NCBI GenBank assembly: GCA_041659545.1
Contig: JBAZYB010000202.1
Coordinates: forward strand, 1 to 7,500
DNA: 7,500 bases
Source: Hyphomicrobium_A sp041659545
GTDB lineage: Bacteria; Pseudomonadota; Alphaproteobacteria; Rhizobiales; Hyphomicrobiaceae
Reading direction: 5' to 3'
Position 1 is the stretch's first letter. The number at the start of each line of letters is the position of its first letter. A program made the position numbers and the translations under genes. The notes beneath the pieces are model-generated. The model did not search any database. It was given only the letters and a program-made list of their open reading frames with translations, and had not been told where the DNA came from. Below are positions 1 through 5,517 of the stretch, in pieces.

Positions 1-331
1 AGTACTCGCCCCCGGCGCGCTCATACGCCGACGCCCACGCGTGGTCGAAGACATACTCTCCGGTGCTGTCGAGCTTCACATAGCAAGGCGCGCAGGCGGC
101 GATCTCGTCCTGCTCGTCGGCGATGGCGATATGCTGCGGCAGCCAGCCCGAACGCGCCGCGCCGACGCAGCCCGAATCCTCCAGCGCCTTGAGAAAGGCA
201 TGCGCGATGAACGGATTGTACGAGGCCGGGTCCGGGTTCGCGCACGCGTCCCACGCTACAGCGGGTATATCGGCAATGCGCGCCACGATATTCGCGACCG
301 TCCCCCGTTTTTCGCCCGGTTCCACGTTCAT
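1..331 (-). CDS. COG3146 FemAB-like/GNAT N-acyltransferase, N-terminal part (partial)
   Basis: The minus frame is open from an ATG at 331 to the window edge, giving 110 codons; the C-terminal part lies outside. The visible protein contains YNPFIAHAFLKALEDSG (residues about 39-55), then GWLPQHIAI, and near the edge GEYVFDHAWASAYERAGGEY. These are the typical N-terminal blocks of the COG3146/PF04339 family of predicted N-acyltransferases, whose fold resembles FemAB enzymes that attach amino acids to peptidoglycan or similar acceptors. The actual substrate in this family is not established, so an envelope role is only an inference. Full members are about 380-400 residues, so roughly a quarter is visible. 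The gene starts 39 bases after the GDPD stop on the same strand, consistent with one operon. A TTG two codons upstream (337) is an alternative start; no clear ribosome binding site decides between them. Confidence 0.87.
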   Translation of the reverse strand, partial: MNVEPGEKRGTVANIVARIADIPAVAWDACANPDPASYNPFIAHAFLKALEDSGCVGAARSGWLPQHIAIADEQDEIAACAPCYVKLDSTGEYVFDHAWASAYERAGGEY

Positions 332-370
332 GGCCAACGCTTGCTCAGTTGCCTTCCGCGAACCTGCGGA

Positions 371-1120
371 TCAGGGCTCGTATCCTTCGAATATCGCCGC
401 GTCCGCCCAGCGGGCGGCCGTGGCGCGCTGCTCCGGGGTCCTCACCGTCCACGTAAACAGCGGCAGCCCCAGCACCTCGCGCGTGTAACGCGTGACCGGG
501 GTCGGCAGCGCATTGACATCATAAGCGTAGAAATCGGGTGCCACCGATCCAGATTCAAGCAAATGCGTCAGGTCGTAGGCGCGTTCCGGCCCGAGCTTGT
601 CCCGCCACCAGCAGTCGGCGAGAAATTGCCCTGACACGATGCCGCGTGGAACGCCGGGCGCCAGTTGCCGGATTGCGGTCATCACCGCCGGATCGAACGA
701 CATCAGCGCGACGGGTCCATCATAGGCCAGCGTCACATCGGCAATGGCCTTGAGGAAGCGAGGATCGGGCGTCTCCCACTCGCTCTTGATCTCGACCAGC
801 AGCGGAACGCGGCCGCCAAGGAGTTCCAGCAGCTCGCCAAGCTCGATCATGTGCCCGCCGACCTTGCGGTAGGAGAGCCGCTTCAGCGCCGCCGCGTCGC
901 GAGCGGCGAGCGCCCCCTCAGCCTCGACCAGCCGGTCGAGGGCCAGATCGTGGAACACCATCGGCGTGCCGCAGCGCGCCGGGCGCACATCGCACTCGAT
1001 GCCAAAGCCGCGCGCTATCGCCGCTTCGAAGGCCGGCACTGTGTTTTCCACGATGCCCTTTGCTGCGTCGTGCAGCCCGCGGTGCGCAATCGGCTTCATG
1101 AAGGCGGCCCGATCGCGCAT
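371..1120 (-). CDS. Glycerophosphodiester phosphodiesterase family protein
   Basis: A 249-residue protein of the GDPD TIM-barrel family, which hydrolyses glycerophosphodiesters to an alcohol and sn-glycerol 3-phosphate with a divalent metal. Visible motifs are HRG at 13-15 (catalytic His13), EN at 25-26, the metal pair E42/D44 in IECD, FHD at 56-58 (second catalytic His57), and VEIKSEW with E110 and K112. There is no signal peptide, so it is probably cytoplasmic. I chose the ATG at 1120 because it lies 8 bases after the ridA stop; the ATG at 1099 would leave only four residues before HRG, and the longer open frame to 1387 overlaps ridA. The segment after ECD reads VRPARCG where relatives usually have a (S/T)xDG-like stretch, a local divergence that could alter specificity. 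The family is secure; the physiological substrate (lipid-derived diester or another) cannot be told. Confidence 0.92.
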   Translation of the reverse strand: MRDRAAFMKPIAHRGLHDAAKGIVENTVPAFEAAIARGFGIECDVRPARCGTPMVFHDLALDRLVEAEGALAARDAAALKRLSYRKVGGHMIELGELLELLGGRVPLLVEIKSEWETPDPRFLKAIADVTLAYDGPVALMSFDPAVMTAIRQLAPGVPRGIVSGQFLADCWWRDKLGPERAYDLTHLLESGSVAPDFYAYDVNALPTPVTRYTREVLGLPLFTWTVRTPEQRATAARWADAAIFEGYEP

Positions 1121-1128
1121 GGCTTTGC

Positions 1129-1596
1129 TCAGCTTTCGATGCGGATCACGGCGTCGATCTCGACCGCGCAGCCGAGCGGCAGGCTCGACACCCCGACGGC
1201 AACCCTGGTGTGCCGCCCCTTGTCTCCCAGCACCTCGACCATGAGATCGGAAGCGCCATTTACAACCTGCGGGTGGTCCGTGAACTCCGGCGCAGCATTG
1301 ACGTATGCGGTCAGTCGCACGACCTGGGCCACGCGGTCGAGGCTTCCCAGAGCTCCCCGCGCCTGCGAGAGGATGTTGAGGGCGCACAGCCGAGCCGCCT
1401 GCCGCCCCTCTTCGACCGTCAGCCCGCCCCCGAGTTGCCCCTTGGTAAGGCTGCCGTCACCCGCCTTGGAGATTTGGCCGGAGATATAGAGAAGATCGCC
1501 GCACTGGGCGGAGGGGACGTAGTTGGCCACCGGATTGGGGGCCTCCGGCAGTGCGATACCAAGCGTCGCAAGCCGCGCCTCTACGTTACCAGACAT
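1129..1596 (-). CDS. RidA family protein (YjgF/YER057c/UK114)
   Basis: A 155-residue RidA-superfamily protein. RidA proper is a trimeric enamine/imine deaminase that removes reactive 2-aminoacrylate and similar intermediates formed by PLP enzymes. The core motifs are present: LLYISGQIS at 35-43, the helix ARLCALNILSQARGALGSLD, VRLTAYVN at 93-100, and the C-terminal TRVAVGVSSLP followed by VEIDAV. Arg131 corresponds to the carboxylate-binding Arg needed for deaminase activity, with Glu146 in the VEID segment. The protein is somewhat longer than the roughly 128 residues of E. coli RidA, having an extra N-terminal segment (LATLGIALPEAPNPVANYVPS), a layout common in one subfamily whose substrate is less certain. 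The ATG at 1596 is preceded by GAGGGG with 8-base spacing (1605-1610). It is the first gene of the minus-strand cluster and divergent from eipB; no joint function with the GDPD gene is evident. Confidence 0.93.
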   Translation of the reverse strand: MSGNVEARLATLGIALPEAPNPVANYVPSAQCGDLLYISGQISKAGDGSLTKGQLGGGLTVEEGRQAARLCALNILSQARGALGSLDRVAQVVRLTAYVNAAPEFTDHPQVVNGASDLMVEVLGDKGRHTRVAVGVSSLPLGCAVEIDAVIRIES

Positions 1597-1604
1597 GCTA
1601 GATA

Positions 1605-1610
1605 CCCCTC
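1605..1610 (-). promoter_or_regulatory. Ribosome binding site of ridA, next to a hairpin
   Basis: GAGGGG on the minus strand, 8 bases before the ATG at 1596. It fixes the start against the longer open frame that runs up to 1674. Only one base separates it from the inverted repeat that begins at 1612, so folding of that hairpin in the leader could affect ribosome access; this last point is inference. Confidence 0.75.
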
Positions 1611-1611
1611 T

Positions 1612-1650
1612 GCTGCCCTGGGACCGGCCGGTCCCGACGGCAGCCTTTTT
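1612..1650 (+). terminator. Terminator-like inverted repeat in the ridA/eipB gap
   Basis: GCTGCC (1612-1617) pairs with GGCAGC (1639-1644). Inside lies a perfect 16-base palindrome, GGGACCGGCCGGTCCC (1620-1635). Together this gives 12 pairs with a small CT/GAC internal loop and a GGCC loop. On the plus strand it is followed by C and five T's (1646-1650), the classical layout of an intrinsic terminator. It points towards eipB, whose start is 100 bases downstream, although no plus-strand gene precedes it: anything it stops would be antisense to ridA or an early eipB leader. On the minus strand it would be a leader hairpin directly before the ridA ribosome binding site, without a T-run. The structure is seen; the function is inferred. 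Confidence 0.6.
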
Positions 1651-1750
1651 GACCGGGGGGACGCGTCTTGGCAATGCCGCTGTTCAGCCCGATATTCGGG
1701 GGCTTAACTTGTCCGGTATAGGGTCTGGCGCCGAACGCGCGAGAGGAAGA

Positions 1751-2650
1751 ATGCTGCAAGTGACGAAGGTTGTGCTTGCCGGGGTGCTGGGAACGGCGCT
1801 GCTCGCCACGCCATTTCATACCTCGAGCGCCCAGGTCGCCGCCGGGGCGGTCCAGTTCCGTCCCCATCGTGCGGTCTATGACATCACCTTCGATCATGCC
1901 ACGCCCGGCTCTGGCGTCGCCGACATGACCGGTCGCATGGTCTACGAAATGACCGGCAGCAGCTGCGGCGAGTACGCCCAGAACATGCGCTTTGTCACCC
2001 GCATGACCAACCAGGAAGGGGCGGCCCAGGTCAACGATCTGAGGACGGCCAGCCTTGAGAACATCCCCACCCACCGCCTGCAATTCTCATCCAGTCAGTA
2101 CGAGAACCAGAAGCTGGCCGAGGCCTCCCAGGGCAGTGCCGGGCCTGGCAACGGCAGCGCCTTCACCGAAGTGAAGCTGACCAAGCCGGCGAAGAAGACC
2201 GTCAAGCTTCCCTCCGACCTTTACTTCCCCATTCAGCATTCGATCGCCCTCGTCGAGGCTGCCCGCGCAGGGCAGAACCTGTTCACGGCCAATCTCTACG
2301 ATGGCTCGGATCGGGGCGAAAAATTCTACGAGACCAGCGCCGCAATTGGACCGCGCGCCGCCCCCGGTTCCATCGCCACGCCTGCCGACGTCCCCAACGC
2401 CGACAAGCTGTCGGGACTGTCCTCCTGGCCGATCGCAATCGGCTATTTCGAGCCGGGGCCGACGAAGCTCGACGCGCTGCCCACCTATGAGCTGTCGTTC
2501 CGCTTCTACGAGAACGGCGTCTCCTCGCGCCTCTACATCGACTACGGCGACTTCGCTATCCGCGGCGAGTTGAAGGAGCTGACCTTCCTCGAGGAAGGCA
2601 AGTGCGGCGCGCAGCCAGCACCAACGCCCAAGCCACGCCCTAAGCGCTGA
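1751..2650 (+). CDS. eipB: EipB family periplasmic cell-envelope integrity protein (DUF1849)
   Basis: A 299-residue exported protein matching the EipB/DUF1849 family. In Brucella, EipB is a periplasmic beta-spiral protein needed for envelope integrity and virulence, and it is linked genetically with the TPR protein TtpA. Residues 1-27 form a signal peptide (MLQVTKVV, hydrophobic core, then TSSA before Q28). The mature part starts with FRPHRAVYDITF and contains GRMVYEMTGSSCGEY, SLPSDLYFP-like KLPSDLYFPIQHS, LYDGSDRGEKFYETSAAIG, SSWPIAIGYFE, YELSFRFYENGVSSRLYIDYGDF and LEEGKC. It has two cysteines in the mature region, Cys72 and Cys285, matching the conserved disulphide described for EipB. A Pro/Lys-rich tail follows Cys285. 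The ATG at 1751 puts the signal peptide first; GAGAGG lies only 4 bases upstream, so a GTG at 1760 is a possible alternative. The open frame extends upstream to 1523, but that part overlaps ridA and is not coding. Confidence 0.93.
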   Translation: MLQVTKVVLAGVLGTALLATPFHTSSAQVAAGAVQFRPHRAVYDITFDHATPGSGVADMTGRMVYEMTGSSCGEYAQNMRFVTRMTNQEGAAQVNDLRTASLENIPTHRLQFSSSQYENQKLAEASQGSAGPGNGSAFTEVKLTKPAKKTVKLPSDLYFPIQHSIALVEAARAGQNLFTANLYDGSDRGEKFYETSAAIGPRAAPGSIATPADVPNADKLSGLSSWPIAIGYFEPGPTKLDALPTYELSFRFYENGVSSRLYIDYGDFAIRGELKELTFLEEGKCGAQPAPTPKPRPKR

Positions 2651-2933
2651 TCTCGGGGTCGCCGATCTCGCCGGCCATCTGTGCAAGCGCACGACGGGCG
2701 GGGGCAACTTCCTCCGGTGGGATGCCGTCGGACGCGCAGAACACCAGCAGCGAGCTCTCGTCCTGCAACAGGTAGTCGAGGACAGCCGCCAGCATGTGCG
2801 GCGACCGCGATTCGAGCCTCAGTTCCGCCGGCTCGAGACCGGTCGTCGTTAGGAAACTTGCCAGCCGCTGTGTATCGCCGGCAAGGAACAGTAATGCGGA
2901 AACGCCGATCGATTCGGCCCGGTCCGTATGCAT
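2640..2933 (-). CDS. DUF3572 family protein
   Basis: A 97-residue protein of unknown function. The sequence follows the DUF3572 pattern known from alphaproteobacteria: AESIGVSALLFLAGDTQRL at the start, FLTTTGLEPAELR in the middle, then MLAAVLDYLLQDESSLLVF and the C-terminal helix EVAPARRALAQMAGE. It appears all-helical, soluble and without cysteine or metal motifs apart from one isolated Cys; no enzymatic motif is visible. The ATG at 2933 has GAGGG (2943-2947) at 9-base spacing and a second GAGG closer by; a TTG at 2942 is in frame but lies directly against the first of these. It is divergent from divK, an arrangement I recall as common in Hyphomicrobiales, so it may share the regulatory gap. 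Its last 11 bases overlap the end of eipB on the opposite strand. Family assignment is from memory of the pattern. Confidence 0.85.
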   Translation of the reverse strand: MHTDRAESIGVSALLFLAGDTQRLASFLTTTGLEPAELRLESRSPHMLAAVLDYLLQDESSLLVFCASDGIPPEEVAPARRALAQMAGEIGDPEISA

Positions 2934-3010
2934 GCGCCTCAACCCTCAATTCACCTAAACTTCGAAAGATATATCAATCAGGTGCGCAAGGTTCGCCACT
3001 CTCCAATTCA

Positions 3011-3025
3011 TTAACTGTTGGTTAC
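3011..3025 (+). promoter_or_regulatory. Candidate CtrA box upstream of divK
   Basis: TTAACTGTTGGTTAC reads TTAA-N7-TTAC, seven of eight bases of the CtrA consensus TTAA-N7-TTAA with exact spacing. It lies 100 bases before the divK ATG and 78 bases before the DUF3572 start, in the only gap available for a divK-pleD promoter. CtrA control of divK is known in Caulobacter, and DivK acts to lower CtrA activity, so a feedback loop fits. No convincing -10 element is visible downstream. The match is seen; binding is inferred. Confidence 0.6.
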
Positions 3026-3114
3026 GCCTTCGCCAGCACACTCCCCTCCGGTCGAGCCCCAAGAATCGGTGCAAAAGGGGGTAGGGAGTGCGAGCGGCGA
3101 TACCATGAATATCC

Positions 3115-3119
3115 AGGAG
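3115..3119 (+). promoter_or_regulatory. Ribosome binding site deciding the divK start
   Basis: AGGAG, 6 bases before the ATG at 3126. The other in-frame ATG at 3105 lacks a site at normal distance, and the GTG at 3147 has GAGGG only 3 bases away. This supports 3126 and implies a DivK with a short N-terminal extension. Confidence 0.7.
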
Positions 3120-3125
3120 ACCAGC

Positions 3126-3536
3126 ATGGCAGGGCCCCGAGGGCTCGTGCCACGGGCCAGCGGCCAGACGGTGCTGATCGTGGAGGACAACGAGCTCAAC
3201 ATGAAGCTCTTCCACGACATCCTCGCCGCGCACGGCTACGCGACCATACAGACGCGCAATGGTCTTGAGGCGCTGGAGCTGGCACGCCGTCACCATCCCG
3301 CACTCATCCTCATGGACATCCAGCTCCCCGAGGTCTCCGGTCTCGAAGTGACCAAGTGGATCAAGGAAGACGACGACCTGCGCCACATCCCCGTTGTCGC
3401 CATCACGGCCTTTGCCATGAAGGGCGATGAGGAGCGGATCCGCTCGGGAGGCTGCGAAGCCTACATCTCCAAGCCGATCTCCGTCGGCAATTTCCTCGAG
3501 ACCGTACAGCGCTTCGTGGGCGAGCCGCGCGCGTAA
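3126..3536 (+). CDS. divK: DivK single-domain response regulator
   Basis: A 136-residue stand-alone receiver. In Caulobacter, DivK is phosphorylated by DivJ and dephosphorylated by PleC; phosphorylated DivK stimulates PleC/DivJ kinase activity and inhibits the CckA-ChpT-CtrA pathway through DivL, setting cell polarity and cycle timing. The receiver residues are all present: E20/D21 acidic pair in LIVEDNELNMKLFHDIL, phosphoacceptor D64 in LILMDIQLPEVSGLEVTKW, T94 in VAITAFAMKGDEERI, and K116 in YISKPISVGNFLETV. The near-identity of these blocks to DivK, and pleD directly downstream, separate it from other CheY-like proteins. It begins with about 11 extra residues (MAGPRGLVPRAS) before QTVLIVEDN compared with Caulobacter DivK, where the acceptor is D53. 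It stops 29 bases before pleD, so the pair is probably one operon driven from the gap with the CtrA-like box. Confidence 0.96.
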   Translation: MAGPRGLVPRASGQTVLIVEDNELNMKLFHDILAAHGYATIQTRNGLEALELARRHHPALILMDIQLPEVSGLEVTKWIKEDDDLRHIPVVAITAFAMKGDEERIRSGGCEAYISKPISVGNFLETVQRFVGEPRA

Positions 3537-3565
3537 ACAGTAACTGCGCCGAGTAAAAAGCGAAG

Positions 3566-4936
3566 ATGACCGCTCGAGTACTTGTTGTCGACGATATCCC
3601 CGCTAACGTGAGATTGCTCGAAGCCCGGCTTTCAGCCGAATACTTCGATGTACTCACGGCAGGCTCCGGTCAGGAAGCGATCGACATCTGTGGGCGTGAG
3701 CGCGTCGATGTCGTGCTCCTCGACGTGATGATGCCGGGCATGGACGGCTTCGAGACCTGCCAGCAGATAAAGTCCAACCCGAAGACGCATCATATTCCCG
3801 TTGTGCTCGTCACGGCGCTCGATCAGGCCTCGGACAAGGTGCGTGGCCTGCAAGGCGGCGCGGACGACTTCCTCACCAAGCCTGTAGACGAGATCGCTCT
3901 CATTACGCGCGTGCGCAATCTGGCACGCCTCAAGACACTCACCGACGAGATGCTGATGCGCGCGCTCACCGGGCGGCAGATGGGCATCAACGAAGATGCC
4001 GCGCTCCTCAAGGCCTTGTCGGAAGATCGCGGCCGCATTCTCATCGTCGATGACGACGTGCGCTCGGCCGTACGGCTCAGCGACTGGCTCGGCACCGTGC
4101 ACAAGACGGTCATCGCCACCGATCCGCAGATTGCCCTTGCCGAACTGGCCCGCACCGAATTCGATCTCATGGTCGTCAGTCTCACCATGTCGGATGCCGA
4201 CGGATTGCGCCTGTGCTCGCAGACGCGTTCGCTCGATCGCACGCGCCATCTTCCCATCGTCGTCTTGGTCGAGCCCGGCAACGAGGCGCGACTGCTGCGC
4301 GCCCTCGACATGGGCATCAACGACTACGTCGTCCGCCCCATCGATCCCAACGAGCTTCTGGCGCGCGTACGCACCCAGGTGAAGCGCAAGCGATATTCCG
4401 ATCATCTGCGCAACCGACTCGAGGAGAGCATCGAGGCATCGGTCATCGATTCTCTGACCGGTCTCCATAATCGGCGCTACATGGAAACGCATCTGTCGAC
4501 GCTGGTGGAAGAGGCGCGCCGGGGCGGAAGGTCGTTGTCGGTACTACTCGCCGACATAGACCACTTCAAGCGCGTCAACGACACCTACGGCCACGATGCT
4601 GGCGACACCGTGCTGAAGGAATTCTCCACCCGCTTTCGTCGCAACACGCGCGGCATCGACCTTGCCTGCCGTTACGGCGGCGAGGAGTTCTTGATCATCA
4701 TGCCGGACACCCCCCTGCAGCGCGCGTATCAGATAGGTGAACGCCTGCGCGTATCGATTGCGTCGGAGTCATTTTCCGTTCGCGGGGATCTCGGCATTAA
4801 CCTGACGGCGAGCGTCGGACTTGCAACACTCGAGCGCGAGGATGATACACCTGAGACGGTTTTCCGCCGGGCAGACAGCGCGCTCTTCGACGCCAAGCGG
4901 CGCGGCCGCAACAGGGTCGCGGCAAACGCGGCGTGA
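3566..4936 (+). CDS. pleD: PleD response regulator/diguanylate cyclase (REC-REC-GGDEF)
   Basis: A 456-residue PleD that makes cyclic di-GMP from two GTP when its receiver is phosphorylated; in Caulobacter it acts at the stalked pole in the swarmer-to-stalked transition. REC1 (about 1-125) has D9/D10, phosphoacceptor D53 in VVLLDVMMPGMDG, T83 and K105. REC2 (about 155-275) starts with RILIVDDD, but the acceptor position is Ser205 and the Lys position is Arg257, so it is a non-phosphorylated adaptor, as known for PleD. The GGDEF domain (about 290-450) has DSLTGLHNRRY, D330 (metal), N338 and D347, and GGEEF at 371-375. RGID (R362, D365) is the RxxD inhibitory site, and R393 fits the secondary inhibitory Arg. 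Catalysis and product inhibition should both be intact. The start is the first ATG before VLVVDD; its ribosome site is weak, which suits coupling to divK. Confidence 0.97.
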   Translation: MTARVLVVDDIPANVRLLEARLSAEYFDVLTAGSGQEAIDICGRERVDVVLLDVMMPGMDGFETCQQIKSNPKTHHIPVVLVTALDQASDKVRGLQGGADDFLTKPVDEIALITRVRNLARLKTLTDEMLMRALTGRQMGINEDAALLKALSEDRGRILIVDDDVRSAVRLSDWLGTVHKTVIATDPQIALAELARTEFDLMVVSLTMSDADGLRLCSQTRSLDRTRHLPIVVLVEPGNEARLLRALDMGINDYVVRPIDPNELLARVRTQVKRKRYSDHLRNRLEESIEASVIDSLTGLHNRRYMETHLSTLVEEARRGGRSLSVLLADIDHFKRVNDTYGHDAGDTVLKEFSTRFRRNTRGIDLACRYGGEEFLIIMPDTPLQRAYQIGERLRVSIASESFSVRGDLGINLTASVGLATLEREDDTPETVFRRADSALFDAKRRGRNRVAANAA

Positions 4937-5196
4937 TAAGTCACTGAATTCCTGGGAAGACGCAAATGTTGCACTGCCCTGCGGCGCAGCGGCGACACCG
5001 ATACTGCGACCTGCAACTCACAGATCTGCGGCAGGATTGTGAAAAGCCAGATTCGAGTGATGTAATGACCACAGTCAAAGCATAACTTGCGTTAACCAAA
5101 GTCCTCTGTCAGATTATCAATCCGCGAGGGGGGTCGATAAAACATCGATGTGTGGGGCGAGCACGACGCGTCGGTCGCGTCCCACAAACTATTTCA

Positions 5197-5245
5197 GTTT
5201 TCCGTACTATCAGGTCCGCCGCATTTCCTGATAGCGCGGGAAAAT
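5197..5245. repeat. Long imperfect inverted repeat (hairpin)
   Basis: CTATCAGG (5207-5214) and CCTGATAG (5227-5234) form a perfect 8-pair stem with a 12-base loop. Outside it, TTTTCC (5198-5203) pairs with GGAAAA (5239-5244), and the short intervening GTA/CGCG segment can add G-C and G-U pairs. The whole stem is about 16-17 pairs. No T-run follows on either strand, so it is not a standard intrinsic terminator. It may be part of a structured RNA or a DNA-level palindrome; function unknown. Confidence 0.6.
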
Positions 5246-5356
5246 CGTGGCACGGTCTCAGCGGCTAGAGTGGCCTCCTCGTTGAAGCCGCATCCGGACC
5301 AGCCACGGCACCAGGCGGGGAGTCAACGCCCTCTTTGACGATCCATCTGGTTACTA

Positions 5357-5421
5357 GACCAGGGTCCGGAGCTTTCTCGGACTAACTACCCCGCTGCCGG
5401 GTTTAGTTGCGGGCCCTGGTC
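5357..5421. repeat. Inverted repeat enclosing a second hairpin
   Basis: GACCAGGGTCC (5357-5367) pairs with GGGCCCTGGTC (5411-5421): 11 pairs, one of them G-T. Inside, ACTAA (5381-5385) plus ACCC (5388-5391) pair with GGGT plus TTAGT (5399-5407) around a 7-base loop. The left arm can instead pair with CTGGT at 5347-5351 or, for its GGTCCGGA part, with TCCGGACC at 5293-5300. No T-run follows. A structured RNA is possible; I do not recognise a family. Confidence 0.55.
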
Positions 5422-5494
5422 AAGTCTCGCGGCAATCAATCACCACCGGACACATCCAGCCGCACGCGCAGGCATGCCGCCGCGCGTGGCATTG

Positions 5495-5515
5495 GGTGCA
5501 GGCTTACGCCTGACC
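5495..5515 (-). terminator. Hairpin just after the rpmG stop
   Basis: On the minus strand GGTCAGGC, loop GTAA, GCCTG and ACC form eight pairs with a single bulged base, beginning two bases after the rpmG stop codon. GTAA is a GNRA tetraloop, which stabilises the stem. There is no T-run afterwards, so it may act as a weak terminator or a 3' end stabiliser rather than a classical intrinsic terminator. Confidence 0.45.
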
Positions 5516-5517
5516 GC

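Larger units (their letters stand above)
4937..5517. other. 581-base non-coding stretch between pleD and rpmG
   Basis: No credible gene lies here. Open frames such as the 62-codon one at 5150-5338 lack a ribosome site at normal distance and resemble no family. The part around 5040-5260 is visibly less GC-rich than the neighbouring genes. Several inverted repeats occur: a long hairpin at 5197-5245, a set of competing pairings between 5293 and 5421, and a hairpin directly after the rpmG stop. Neither a T-run terminator for pleD nor a strong promoter stands out. I compared by eye with tmRNA, 4.5S/SRP RNA and RNase P RNA hallmarks and saw none. A small RNA, or the 3' untranslated regions of the converging pleD and rpmG transcripts, are the likely options. 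Confidence 0.6.

Noticed and set aside
665..1489. 274-codon plus-strand open frame across the GDPD and ridA genes
   Set aside because: It is antisense to two clearly recognised proteins in a GC-rich genome, where such long shadow frames are common.
1649..1677. Promoter for eipB with TTGACC as -35
   Set aside because: The -35 is good but the base stretch 17 positions downstream (CAATGC) is a poor -10. TATAGG at 1717-1722 lacks a matching -35, so no promoter is called.
3632..4492. 286-codon minus-strand open frame inside pleD
   Set aside because: It is a shadow of pleD, whose motifs are unmistakable; the antisense protein shows no family pattern.
5082..5095. Second CtrA-like site (TTAA and TTAT half-sites on the minus strand)
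   Set aside because: The spacing is six rather than seven bases and the second half-site is imperfect. It also lies 3' of pleD with no gene start nearby.
5150..5338. 62-codon plus-strand open frame in the pleD-rpmG gap
   Set aside because: The nearest purine-rich stretch is too far from its ATG, the protein resembles nothing I know, and the long hairpin at 5197-5245 lies inside it. Non-coding structure explains the region better.
5290..5430. Possible known RNA (tmRNA, 4.5S/SRP, RNase P or 6S RNA)
   Set aside because: No tag-coding sequence, no SRP GNAR loop motif and no RNase P core were seen. 6S cannot be excluded by eye but I found no specific hallmark, so no family is assigned.
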